A DNA stretch of 64,000 nt from Zizania palustris (taxonomy: Eukaryota; Streptophyta; Magnoliopsida; Poales; Poaceae), in the NCBI GenBank assembly GCA_019279435.1, contig JAAALK010000286.1:23207931-23271930 (forward strand). The letters run 5' to 3'. Numbering within the stretch: the stretch's first letter is position 1; every line of letters starts with the position of its first letter. The notes beneath the pieces are model-generated. The model searched no databases. It was not told where the DNA came from and saw nothing but the letters and a program-made list of their open reading frames with translations. Both the position numbers and the translations under genes were made by a program. Below are positions 52,453 to 63,208 of this stretch, in pieces.

Positions 52453-53597
52453 TGTGTTTGCTTGCTGCAGCTGTTGCAGCGGAGTGTACCTGTCGGAGGG
52501 GTCCGACAGTACGCGATGACTGGGTTCGTACCGATGGCTTCGGTACTTTGGGCGGTACACCGGAGTGTGTGCCGGAGGTTGTTAACCCGGAGAGGTCTCC
52601 GGAGTACTGGATACACTTGTTTGCTTGTCGGTGGTGCGCAGGGACTTCGGAGGCGACGGACAGGGTTCGAGCCAGGTGAACTTGGGTCAAGCGGGTGGTT
52701 TGATGCCAAGGGAGCGGGGAGCTCCGTCACGGTGGCTGCGAAGGTGGTCCGGGTCGGTCCTCGGGTCGAGGCGTGCCAGGTGAAGGCAGAGAGTGCGGAG
52801 CGTGGCTCCGGCTGAAGGTACTCCGAGACAAAGTCCTCGGAGGTGAGGCACTTCGAAGGTACTCCGAATGGAGTGACTTCGGAGTTGGTGGAACAAGTCC
52901 TCTGCGGAGGCAAGGTGTTCGAAGTGTGCTCCGGAGGGAGACACTCGAAGGTGGCCCGACGAAGGTCTCAGAAGTCGAGGCGCATCGAAGGCATGGTCCG
53001 GGTGAGGCTCGTCGAGGAGTGTGCTCGGAGTGAGACACTGCGACGAAGTGCTCATGGAATGCTTCATGCGGAGGCCTTGGACGAAGGAGGGACTTCGAAG
53101 GGTGGTACTCCGAAGGTAGGGCTTCGGAGTGTGAAGGACTTCGGAGCGAGGCTAGCTCCGGAGTGAGGATGACTTGAGGTGCTTCGGCCATGCATGGCTT
53201 CGGTACACGGACGGACGGTGTTCGAGCTCGGAGTAGCTGCGAAGCCGTGGTGATCCACTCCGGAGGTGGTGGTGCGAAGGCCCAAGGGCTTTGACGGCTT
53301 CGGCTCAAAACCGTCACTGTATCGAAGGACATCTTCGGCGGAGCGAAGGCCGACAGGCTGCAGGCTTCTCGCCGAAGCTTCCGCACCCCTCGCGTGCGAA
53401 GGGAGGTTCCAGAAGTCAACTCTGTAAAGGCTGACACTGTCTGTTCTGAAAAAGGCTGACACTGTCCCCTCTGCAGCTGACAGAGAAGCCTCCAAAATAA
53501 AGGTGGACTACCTTTTGTACCCCTTAGTTCTGTAGAGACAAATCTGTTGTAAACCCTAGGGGTAAAGTAGTCACTTCCTTAGGATGAAGCCGTGGGC

Positions 53598-53605
53598 TAT
53601 AAATA
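53598..53605 (+). promoter_or_regulatory. TATA box of family B 5' LTR
   Basis: TATAAATA preceded by GCCGTGGGC and followed by TGGGGGCTCGG, about 1.29 kb into the LTR; conserved at 62479-62486 and, reversed, in the solo LTR at 45571-45578. Confidence 0.65.
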
Positions 53606-54329
53606 TGGGGGCTCGGTAGGTAACATTTAACACTTTGAGCATTTACTGTTGAGCTCCTGTAGCCACACTTCGATTGAATACATCCTGAGTTCATTTTCTG
53701 TGTTCCTTGTTCAAGCGGCGAAGCCCTGTTTGTCTTGTGCTTTTTGCTTGAGCTCGATCTACATACTTCGCTAGTTTAGTGCACCGAAGCCTGTTGAGGC
53801 GAAGGTTGTTTTTCGTGCGAGGTGTGTTTTGTCAGTGTGCTGTCGCTCTGTGTAACACGAGGCAAGACCTCGCTGCTTACTAGCGAAGCCCTGATCTTTT
53901 CCCGTAGTGCTTCCTGTGTCGAAGCCCTTAGCATAGTCCATTTGCGTGTGCGTGTAGACCTTCGGGTACGAAGCCCAGCACCAGTTGCTGTCGCCAAGTA
54001 CTTGGTCGAAGTCCTCAGAGGGCTGTCCACTCCTGCGAAGGGTGAAGTGCGAAGTCTGCTCAAAGCACCCTGTGTGCGGAGCCTGCACTGACTTAGCAGA
54101 GTAGATTTTCGAGGGTTGTAAGTGGAGCGAAGTCTTCTTGGCTTCGAACTTTTGCCACTCCGAAGCCTGTGTTCGAAGGTGTCGAAGTACCTCCGAACCA
54201 GACCTTCGAAGGTTGTGTTCGAAGCCTGTTCCGCAGAAGACTGAACAGAACCGAAGGCTAAGTTTTTAGCCCGAAATTTTAAAAGCTCCCATTCACCCCC
54301 CCTCTGGTCGCCGTTTCCGGTCCAACAAT

Positions 54330-54341
54330 TGGTATCAGAGC
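54330..54341 (+). other. Primer binding site of family B
   Basis: TGGTATCAGAGC two bases after the 5' LTR: initiator tRNA-Met type. Confidence 0.93.
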
Positions 54342-54391
54342 GGGTTAAGATCACCAGTTGACCTTAACCGGTTTTGTGATCTGTTGGCGAC

Positions 54392-56854
54392 ATGGATAGA
54401 GGCAGTAAAATTCCTCTGTTCGATGGGACAGATTTTGCATACTGGAAGGTGCGCATGGAGGCTTACTTGTTAAGCCAAGGAAATGCAATTTGGGAGATTG
54501 TGGACTCACAATACTCCATCCCTGATACCCGCACCACTCAAACCGAAAAAGATCAATATATTGCCAACTCGAAGGCAAGGAACATACTGTTCATTGGTTT
54601 GAGTCGGAGTGAGTTTGATAGGGTGCAGCACCTTAGGACTGCTAGGGAAATTTGGACAACGCTCACTATTTATCATGAGGGCTCTACTCAGATTAAGGCC
54701 AGGCGCCAAAGCACCTACAACCAACAGTATCAGCTGTTTGTGCAGGCACCTGGTGAATCTATAGATGCCATGTTTTCGCGCTTTGATGCTATAGTGAGTA
54801 ACTTGCGATCCAACGGGACGCTTGCTTACAGTGATCACGATAGGGCTATCAAGCTTCTCTATGCACTTGACCGTAGCATATGGGAGGTGAAGATATCCAG
54901 CATTGAGGAGTCCACAGGCTATGACACATTGACCTGTGACGAACTCTTTAGCAAGCTGAAGTCCACAGAGATTGCCAAGGCATCTCTTGCGGTGCACAGA
55001 AGCTCTTTGCCACAGCCATTGGCATTGGTTTCTAGCACTAGCCGTGGCACCACTGCAGAACCAAGCACATCAGGCACTTGTGTTCTTGCAGATGGTTTTG
55101 CTTTGTCCTCCCTGGTCTCCGTCACAAAGGAGCAGGTGGATACTCTAGCTGATGACGAGCTTGCTCTCATTGCCCGGAGGTTCACCCGCTTTCATCATGA
55201 GAGACGGGATCAGAGGAGAAGTGGTTTTAGTGGCTGTTATGAATGTGGCGACACCTCTCACATTAAGGCCAATTGTCCCAAGGTCAAAAAGAGAGATGAG
55301 AGTGACCGCCCCAAGTTCCACAAAAAGGAGAGGAAGCCCTTTGTGAAGGGCAAGCGCGGCAAGATGGCTAAGAAAGTAGCCAAGGCCGCTTCCAGAGCTT
55401 TTGTTGCTGCTCTCAGCGACATCGACACTTCCTCAACTGAGGAGTCGAGCTCTGAGGAGGAGGAGTCCCCAAGGAAGGAGGACAAGAAGGACAAGAAGGG
55501 ACGTGACTTCACCGGCCTTTGCTTCATGGCCGACAGCGATCACAGCGGCGATGAGCTTGACTCATCTGAGGTAAACCTATCATCTGACCAGCTTCTAATT
55601 AAATTAGATGAGCTGAATGAAGTAGTGCTTGGTCAGGATAGATTACTTGTGCAAGCCGCTAGAGAAAGAAAAGACCTTAGACTTAGGCTAGAAAATATGT
55701 CTACTGAATATGCCATGCTTAAGTCTAAATTTGATGATGCTGAATGTGAATCATGTTCTGTTGTCATGAGTGAGCTTGCTCAGTTGCGTTCTGTACATGC
55801 TCAAACTCTTTCTGAGCTTGAGACTGCACAGAAGCAGCTTTTGGAGGTGGATTCTAGACCTCGTGATATTATTGATTGCATGAACTGCTCTTTATTGCGC
55901 GATAGCATTAATTTACGTGATAAGCATGTTCATGATCTAGAGGCTAGATTGGAGAGGGCCGGTAGTTCTAAGGATGTGCAACCTGTTTGTGACACTTGCA
56001 TTACCCTTAAGGACCAGCTAGGCACTGTTAGAGAGCGGGCTGAAAACCTCATGTCCGAAAATGAATACCTTCTTTCTGTGGTGAATAAATGCACTGAAGG
56101 GAAGGGTAGGATGGATTTGCTCTTGGCCAAGACCAAGTTGTGTGCTGACAGAGCCGGGGTAGCTCTAGGTTTGGGTTTTGAGAGGATAGCTTCAGACAGT
56201 AAGTCCAAAACTGTTTTTACCTCTCCCACCACCCTAGAGAAAGAGAGAGCTCTGTTGGACACCCCATCAGCCAAAAAGCCTACCCATCCACCAAAGAAAA
56301 CCACTCCTCCTGCCAAGAAAAATCCTCCAAAGAAAACCACTCAGAAGAAACCCAAGGAGCCTGTGAGAGTTGCTCCTGTGACCCATGAGAGTGCCCCCAG
56401 GAGAGTGTTTCATTGTTCTTATTGTCAGCGGGCGGGTCATTTGATTGGTTTCTGTTTCCGTCGCATCAAGGATGAGCGACGTGCACAGGCGATGAGCCAT
56501 CAGGACATGCGTTACCCATCTTTAGGTATGCATGAGTCTGAGTATTACTCTCGTCCTGTTTTCGAGGCTCCTCGTGCTTCTCGGAGAGGTTTTGCTCCTC
56601 GAGGTGTTCACCATGTTCCATATGGTGGTAGACCTCGGGCGAGTAGCTTTGTACCTCGTCAGAGTAGGAGACCTCGACATGCTTTGCGTTCTTTGCATGT
56701 AGGTAGACCTCGCACTTTGCATCATTCTGATTATTATGTGCGTAGACCGTCTACTTTTACTGTGCCTACTACTCGTGTCACTCAGTGCTGGATGCCTCGC
56801 CATTATTTTACTCACCCCAGCACTGAGCGATCGAGGCGTTCTTATCATGTGTAG
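54392..56854 (+). CDS. gag: Sirevirus Gag with two zinc knuckles and CxxC coiled coil (family B)
   Basis: 820 residues, starting at the first ATG 50 bp after the PBS. Capsid-like domain about 8-200 (FDGTDFAYWKVRMEAYLL, REIWTTL). First CCHC knuckle C282-C285-H290-C295. Lys-rich then Ser/Glu-rich patches at 300-370. Predicted coiled coil about 400-560 with CxxC pairs at 452, 496 and 533, each followed by hydrophobic heptads. Lys/Pro-rich hinge 625-660, second CCHC knuckle C675-C678-H683-C688, and a basic His/Arg-rich tail. It ends at TAG 56852-56854; the same frame continues as pol, so Gag-Pol could be made by stop readthrough. Builds the particle and binds RNA. Confidence 0.93.
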   Translation: MDRGSKIPLFDGTDFAYWKVRMEAYLLSQGNAIWEIVDSQYSIPDTRTTQTEKDQYIANSKARNILFIGLSRSEFDRVQHLRTAREIWTTLTIYHEGSTQIKARRQSTYNQQYQLFVQAPGESIDAMFSRFDAIVSNLRSNGTLAYSDHDRAIKLLYALDRSIWEVKISSIEESTGYDTLTCDELFSKLKSTEIAKASLAVHRSSLPQPLALVSSTSRGTTAEPSTSGTCVLADGFALSSLVSVTKEQVDTLADDELALIARRFTRFHHERRDQRRSGFSGCYECGDTSHIKANCPKVKKRDESDRPKFHKKERKPFVKGKRGKMAKKVAKAASRAFVAALSDIDTSSTEESSSEEEESPRKEDKKDKKGRDFTGLCFMADSDHSGDELDSSEVNLSSDQLLIKLDELNEVVLGQDRLLVQAARERKDLRLRLENMSTEYAMLKSKFDDAECESCSVVMSELAQLRSVHAQTLSELETAQKQLLEVDSRPRDIIDCMNCSLLRDSINLRDKHVHDLEARLERAGSSKDVQPVCDTCITLKDQLGTVRERAENLMSENEYLLSVVNKCTEGKGRMDLLLAKTKLCADRAGVALGLGFERIASDSKSKTVFTSPTTLEKERALLDTPSAKKPTHPPKKTTPPAKKNPPKKTTQKKPKEPVRVAPVTHESAPRRVFHCSYCQRAGHLIGFCFRRIKDERRAQAMSHQDMRYPSLGMHESEYYSRPVFEAPRASRRGFAPRGVHHVPYGGRPRASSFVPRQSRRPRHALRSLHVGRPRTLHHSDYYVRRPSTFTVPTTRVTQCWMPRHYFTHPSTERSRRSYHV

Positions 56855-56869
56855 GCGACAGGTCGAGGC

Positions 56870-58465
56870 TTGGAGGGCACGTGGATCATGGACTCCGGTT
56901 GTTCGCGCCACATGACCGGAGATGCAAATTGGTTCTCCAGCCTCACCACAACCAAGCAAAGGGAACATATCACCTTCGGAAACAATCGAAGGAGTAGAGT
57001 GAAAGGTAAAGGTGTGGTAAGGATTAACACGAACTTCACTCTCAAAGATGTTGCTTTGGTTGAAAACCTGGGATACAATTTGCTGTCTGTATCTCAGTTG
57101 CTTGATGAGGGCTTCGAAGTGCGATTTCATCGCGATACTTCGCAAGTGCTCAATTCTGATGGCGTTGTGGTGTGTAAGATCTTTAGGGTTGGGAGAGTTT
57201 TTGGAGCTGATTTTTCAGAGTCGTCTGGTTCTTCTCATTGCCTTGTTGCACATTCGACTTCTGAGCTTTGGAAGTGGCATAGGAGACTAGGGCATATGAG
57301 CTTTGAGTTGCTCGCTCGTCTGAGCGCCCTAGGTTTGATCCGAGGATTGCCCAAGCTCAAGTTTGAGAAGAATTTAGTTTGCGCTCCTTGTCGACATGGA
57401 AAAATGATTGCCGCTTCGCATTCGCCAGTCACCACAGTGATGACTGAACAACCCGGAGAACTTCTCCATATGGACACTGTAGGTCCTTCTCGGGTTAGTT
57501 CTTTAGGCGGCAAGTGGTATGTACTTGTTATTGTCGACGATTTCTCTCGCTACTCTTGGGTCTTCTTTCTTGCCAGCAAGGATGAAGTGTTTTCACACTT
57601 TCGGAGCTTGGCTTTGAGACTGTTCACTGAACTCCCAGGTGCATTAAAATTCATTCGAAGCGATAATGGCACCGAGTTCAAAAATAGTCTCTTTGTTGAC
57701 TTTTGCATGGAGCATGGCATAGAACATCAATTCTCTGCTCCGCGGGTTCCTCAACAGAACGGTGTTGTTGAGAGGAAAAACCGCACTTTGGTTGAGATGG
57801 CTAGGACGATGCTTGATGAGCATAGGACTCCTAGAAAATTCTGGGCTGAGGCCATGAACACAGCATGTTACATCTCAAACCGAATTTTCTTGCGCTCAAT
57901 TTTGAACTTGACATCTTATGAGCTGCGTTTTGGGAGACAGCCCAAGGTTACTCATCTTCGAGTTTTTGGCTGTCGCTGCTTTATCCTAAAACGTGGTAAC
58001 TTGGATAAATTTGAGTCGCGATCTTCTGACGGGATCTTTTTGGGTTATACTACTCATGGTCATTCCTATCGTGTTTATAACTTGGAAACTAACACTGTCA
58101 TCGAGTCATGTGATGTGACTTTTGATGAATCAACCCCCTCTGTTAGTTCTGCTTTTGAACAGGCAAATGAACACGACATGGAACAGACTTTATTTGAAGA
58201 CGAAGATCCCGGAGAATTCGAGGATGATCCCCTACTACCCTCGACATCAACCCCCGAAGCTGACCCCGCTTCAACTACTTCGGCACGAGGTCCCGAAGCA
58301 ACTACCTCAACATCGGTCATCTTGGACCAATCCAACGCACAAGTTGAGGGGGAGACTGCATCCCGCCGCGAGGCTCCACATCATGTCCAAAGGATGCACC
58401 CTCCCGAGCAGATCATTGGTGAGCTTGATCAAAGGGTAACACGTTCTCACTGCTCATTTCACTAA
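56870..58465 (+). CDS. pol: Copia Pol part 1: protease and integrase (family B)
   Basis: A 531-residue frame, continuous with gag across its TAG. Protease MDSG at 7-10. Integrase HHCC finger H136, H141, C170, C173; catalytic D201, D264 and E300 (DD35E). RKNRTLVEMARTML follows, then the GKTSYELRFG-like region and an acidic linker from about 430. The frame ends by a +1 shift near 58446-58452, just before the RT: the protein family expects the sequence to continue into AHFTNAAFVASFEP, which is found in the next frame. The M at 56870 is not a convincing independent start; the protein should come from Gag-Pol. Confidence 0.92.
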   Translation: MEGTWIMDSGCSRHMTGDANWFSSLTTTKQREHITFGNNRRSRVKGKGVVRINTNFTLKDVALVENLGYNLLSVSQLLDEGFEVRFHRDTSQVLNSDGVVVCKIFRVGRVFGADFSESSGSSHCLVAHSTSELWKWHRRLGHMSFELLARLSALGLIRGLPKLKFEKNLVCAPCRHGKMIAASHSPVTTVMTEQPGELLHMDTVGPSRVSSLGGKWYVLVIVDDFSRYSWVFFLASKDEVFSHFRSLALRLFTELPGALKFIRSDNGTEFKNSLFVDFCMEHGIEHQFSAPRVPQQNGVVERKNRTLVEMARTMLDEHRTPRKFWAEAMNTACYISNRIFLRSILNLTSYELRFGRQPKVTHLRVFGCRCFILKRGNLDKFESRSSDGIFLGYTTHGHSYRVYNLETNTVIESCDVTFDESTPSVSSAFEQANEHDMEQTLFEDEDPGEFEDDPLLPSTSTPEADPASTTSARGPEATTSTSVILDQSNAQVEGETASRREAPHHVQRMHPPEQIIGELDQRVTRSHCSFH

Positions 58466-60023
58466 TGCTGCTTTTGTTGCCTCTTTCGAGCCTTTAGATG
58501 TTAGTCATGCACTTTCTGATTCTAGTTGGATCAATGCCATGCATGAAGAGCTTGAGAATTTTGAAAGAAATCAAGTCTGGACTTTAGTTGATCCTCCACC
58601 TAATGTTCATTTCATTGGAACAAAATGGATTTTTAAAAATAAACAAGGGGAGGATGGAACAATTGTTAGAAACAAGGCTAGACTTGTAGCTCAGGGCTTT
58701 TCTCAACTAGAAGGGATTGATTTTACTGAAACTTTTGCACCTGTTGCTCGCCTTGAGGCCATTAGGATTTTGCTTGCCTTTGCGACATCCCGGGGATTCA
58801 AACTCTATCAAATGGATGTCAAAAGTGCTTTTCTTAATGGCTTCATAGGTGAAGATGTTTATGTAAAACAACCCCCTGGTTTTGAAAACCCCAAGTACCC
58901 ACATAAAGTCCTTAAACTTCATAAGGCTCTTTATGGACTCAAGCAGGCCCCTCGGGCTTGGTATGATAGACTTAAGTCTTTTCTGCTTGAGCGAGGGTAT
59001 TTGATGGGCTCTGTTGATAAAACTTTGTTTACTCTCAAGCATGGCAAAGATTTCCTTCTAGTGCAGATTTATGTGGATGATATCATCTTTGGTGGCTCTT
59101 CTCATGCTTTAGTTGCCGAGTTTGCAGATACCATGAGCAGGGAATTTGAAATGTCGATGATGGGTGAACTCACCTTTTTCCTTGGTTTGCAAATCAAGCA
59201 AAGCAAACAAGGTACTTTTGTCCACCAGACAAAGTACACCAAGGACCTGCTCAAGAAGTTCGACATGTCCGATGCGAAGCCCCTCGCCACTCCAATGGCT
59301 ACATCTGTAGCATTGGACCCTGACGAAGATGGAGAAGCCGTAGATCAGAAGGAGTTCCGGAGCATGATCGGCTCCCTCCTCTACTTGACTGCCACGAGGC
59401 CGGACATACACTTCGCTGTGTGTCTGTGCGCTCGTTTTCAGGCTTCGCCACGAGCTTCGCACCGCCAAGCGGTAAAGCGCATCTTAAGGTATCTCAAACA
59501 CACCCTTGAATTTGGCATATGGTATTCATCGTCTTCATCTTTATGTCTTAGAGGTTATTCAGATGCGGATTTTGCTGGGTGTAGAATTGATAGGAAGAGT
59601 ACCTCTGGTACTTGTCATTTTCTGGGTACGTCTCTGGTTTGCTGGTCTTCCCGCAAACAGTCTAGTGTTGCACAATCGACGGCTGAAGCCGAATATGTTG
59701 CTGCAGCTAGCTGTTGCTCTCAGATTTTGTGGATGGTTTCCACTTTGCGGGATTTCGGGTTAGATTATAAGAGTGTTCCACTTTTCTGTGATAACACTAG
59801 TGCTATTTGTATTGCAAACAACCCGGTTCAGCACTCCAGAACCAAACACATTGATGTACGGTATCATTTTCTCAGAGATCACAATGAGAAGGGTGATATT
59901 GAACTTCAATATGTTGATACCCAACACCAGCTTGCCGATATTTTTACAAAACCCCTCGATGCTTCTCGGTTTGCTTACTTGCGTGGGGAACTTGGTATTT
60001 GTCATCCCTACGGCATTTTGTGA
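58466..60023 (+). CDS. pol: Copia Pol part 2: reverse transcriptase and RNase H (family B)
   Basis: The open frame from about 58450 to the stop; the first ATG is at 58539 and gives 494 residues. Numbered from there, RT has KWIFKNKQ near 29, QMDVKSAFLNG near 91-101 and YVDD at 178-181. RNase H has SDADFAG with D342/D344, TAEAEYVA near 381-388, and D418. The end is ADIFTKPLDASRF. It is 97% complete and undamaged but in a different frame from the integrase part, so Pol as a whole is broken by one indel. Whether the lesion is real or a sequencing error cannot be told here. Confidence 0.92.
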
Positions 60024-61190
60024 GGGGGAGCTGCTTTTAAGTGTCTTGCATATGCTCATTATGTGTGGAATTGCACTTACATCTTTTGCTATTATATGCC
60101 TGCTTTTAATTCAAAGAAATCATGACAGCTCAGCTCTATGAAATATGTCTGGAACATTGATTGTGCATGATGTTTTATTTTCTAAAAATCAAAACTAGCT
60201 CACCGCACAATCTTGTATCTAGCTTGTTTAGGGTGGACTGCTTTTAGCTATCTTTTATCTACTTGACAGCAAGACAATGTTCCTTGGATGCTAAATATGC
60301 AACTTGAAAATTGTGTTCTTTATTCATGGATACTCATCAAAAATTTAATTCAATCAAAATCAAAAATCCATGATTTGTCTGGTTTAAATGAAAAGATCCA
60401 GGAGGGTTTGTTTGTCGCACTACTCTATTCTAGACTGCTTACCATTGCACTTTGGTCTGAACTGGGATAGTGTAGTGTATGCCAAAATCACCGCCTTAAG
60501 CTTCAGATGGCTTTCATGCCTAGGCTTGGCCTGATTGGAAAGTATAAGGTGGACAAACAAATAACCCCTGGCATTAAGAAAAAGCACAACAAAGTTAATT
60601 GATCATCAAGTTTGCTTTCACAGCTCCTTTTGAACAAGACTTGTCTGTCTAGGGTAGAATTTGTTAGCTTTGCGCAGTCCTTGCCTTTCATGTCTAGCTA
60701 CTGTGATTAAGTGGTGATGCTTTCACTTCAAAATGACAAAATCACATGCCATCATCTTGATTCACAGATTGTTAAATTGAGCTGAGCACATGATCATTCG
60801 TTTTACTGTTGGCATATTTTTGCATTATATGTCTTTGCAATTCTCTTCATTTCGAAGCTTTGCATCTTTTGACTGCTCCTTGATGCTTGCATTGCCAAAG
60901 GGGGAGAGATTTTGCTATGTTCTCTACTGCAAGAAGGCATAATTTCTAAAGGGGGAGAGATTTTTGACATAAAGGGGGAGAAAAATTTGCTCATCTCAGG
61001 GGGAGCTTTTTATCCAAAGGGAGTTTTGCCGAAGGGGCTTTTACTCTTTTGAGAAAGGGGGAGAAAATTTCTTTTATCAAGTGACATGCTTTGGCTCTTT
61101 TCTGAGTTTTTATGGTCACTTGTGTGCTGATTCGTTTTCATTTTTCTTGAAATTGGATTTGGTTGTCAATGCACTCATCAAGGGGGAGAT
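60024..61190 (+). other. Family B 3' UTR with six purine tracts and the PPT
   Basis: No envelope-like ORF. From 60895 on there are repeated AAAGGGGGAGA-type tracts (about 60897, 60950, 60973, 60998, 61056), ending with the PPT AAGGGGGAGAT at 61180-61190. The count is higher than in family A or C here. Confidence 0.8.
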
Positions 61191-63208
61191 TGAGAAACCA
61201 AGGGTGGTTTCGGTGTTTGTGATGAGTGATTGACAGGCTTTTACCCTCTGTTCGAAGGGTACCTCCGGAGGGGCTTCGGAGGTGGTACCTCCGAAGGGTG
61301 TTCGGAGGTAGTGTCACCGAAGTGTGTTCGGTGTGTGTTTGCTTGCTGCAGCTGTTGCAGCGGAGTGTACCTGTCGGAGGGGTCCGACAGTACGCGATGA
61401 CTGGGTTCGTACCGATGGCTTCGGTACTTTGGGCGGTACACCGGAGTGTGTGCCGGAGGTTGTTAACCCGGAGAGGTCTCCGGAGTACTGGATACACTTG
61501 TTTGCTTGTCGGTGGTGCGCAGGGACTTCGGAGGCGACGGACAGGGTTCGAGCCAGGTGAACTTGGGTCAAGCGGGTGGTTTGATGCCAAGGGAGCGGGG
61601 AGCTCCGTCACGGTGGCTGCGAAGGTGGTCCGGGTCGGTCCTCGGGTCGAGGCGTGCCAGGTGAAGGCAGAGAGTGCGGAGCGTGGCTCCGGCTGAAGGT
61701 ACTCCGAGACAAAGTCCTCGGAGGTGAGGCACTTCGAAGGTACTCCGAATGGAGTGACTTCGGAGTTGGTGGAACAAGTCCTCTGCGGAGGCAAGGTGTT
61801 CGAAGTGTGCTCCGGAGGGAGACACTCGAAGGTGGCCCGACGAAGGTCTCAGAAGTCGAGGCGCATCGAAGGCATGGTCCGGGTGAGGCTCGTCGAGGAG
61901 TGTGCTCGGAGTGAGACACTGCGACGAAGTGCTCATGGAATGCTTCATGCGGAGGCCTTGGACGAAGGAGGGACTTCGAAGGGTGGTACTCCGAAGGTAG
62001 GGCTTCGGAGTGTGAAGGACTTCGGAGCGAGGCTAGCTCCGGAGTGAGGATGACTTGAGGTGCTTCGGCCATGCATGGCTTCGGTACACGGACGGACGGT
62101 GTTCGAGCTCGGAGTAGCTGCGAAGCCGTGGTGATCCACTCCGGAGGTGGTGGTGCGAAGGCCCAAGGGCTTTGACGGCTTCGGCTCAAAACCGTCACTG
62201 TATCGAAGGACATCTTCGGCGGAGCGAAGGCCGACAGGCTGCAGGCTTCTCGCCGAAGCTTCCGCACCCCTCGCGTGCGAAGGGAGGTTCCAGAAGTCAA
62301 CTCTGTAAAGGCTGACACTGTCTGTTCTGAAAAAGGCTGACACTGTCCCCTCTGCAGCTGACAGAGAAGCCTCCAAAATAAAGGTGGACTACCTTTTGTA
62401 CCCCTTAGTTCTGTAGAGACAAATCTGTTGTAAACCCTAGGGGTAAAGTAGTCACTTCCTTAGGATGAAGCCGTGGGCTATAAATATGGGGGCTCGGTAG
62501 GTAACATTTAACACTTTGAGCATTTACTGTTGAGCTCCTGTAGCCACACTTCGATTGAATACATCCTGAGTTCATTTTCTGTGTTCCTTGTTCAAGCGGC
62601 GAAGCCCTGTTTGTCTTGTGCTTTTTGCTTGAGCTCGATCTACATACTTCGCTAGTTTAGTGCACCGAAGCCTGTTGAGGCGAAGGTTGTTTTTCGTGCG
62701 AGGTGTGTTTTGTCAGTGTGCTGTCGCTCTGTGTAACACGAGGCAAGACCTCGCTGCTTACTAGCGAAGCCCTGATCTTTTCCCGTAGTGCTTCCTGTGT
62801 CGAAGCCCTTAGCATAGTCCATTTGCGTGTGCGTGTAGACCTTCGGGTACGAAGCCCAGCACCAGTTGCTGTCGCCAAGTACTTGGTCGAAGTCCTCAGA
62901 GGGCTGTCCACTCCTGCGAAGGGTGAAGTGCGAAGTCTGCTCAAAGCACCCTGTGTGCGGAGCCTGCACTGACTTAGCAGAGTAGATTTTCGAGGGTTGT
63001 AAGTGGAGCGAAGTCTTCTTGGCTTCGAACTTTTGCCACTCCGAAGCCTGTGTTCGAAGGTGTCGAAGTACCTCCGAACCAGACCTTCGAAGGTTGTGTT
63101 CGAAGCCTGTTCCGCAGAAGACTGAACAGAACCGAAGGCTAAGTTTTTAGCCCGAAATTTTAAAAGCTCCCATTCACCCCCCCTCTGGTCGCCGTTTCCG
63201 GTCCAACA
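61191..63208 (+). repeat. 3' LTR of family B
   Basis: 2018 bp, no difference from the 5' LTR seen by eye. It ends GGTCCAACA before the AATAC target duplicate. Confidence 0.96.

Larger units (their letters stand above)
52310..54327 (+). repeat. 5' LTR of family B
   Basis: 2018 bp, TGAGAAACC to GGTCCAACA. TATAAATA is at 53598-53605. U3 has two near-adjacent perfect hairpins (52405-52452) and many CTTCGGAGG words; R/U5 has TTCGAAG words (54130-54250). The end carries the C-rich CATTCACCCCCC stretch. Confidence 0.96.
52310..63208 (+). mobile_element. Complete Sirevirus (Ty1/copia) family B element
   Basis: A 10.9-kb element with perfect TSD AATAC (52305-52309 and 63209-63213), inserted in gypsy 3 RT. 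5' LTR 52310-54327, PBS 54330-54341, gag 54392-56854, pol 56870-60023 (one frameshift), 3' UTR with multiple PPTs, PPT 61180-61190, 3' LTR 61191-63208. Both LTRs are 2018 bp at a constant offset of 8881 and no difference is visible, so insertion was very recent. Gag and pol share one frame separated by UAG. Confidence 0.97.

Noticed and set aside
52727..53437. Long open frames in the family-B LTR (for example 236 residues at 52727-53437, repeated at 61608-62318)
   Set aside because: They arise from the CTTCGG-rich repeats, which keep several frames open on both strands, and are in the U3/R region of LTRs. No domain, and equivalent frames break in the solo LTR.
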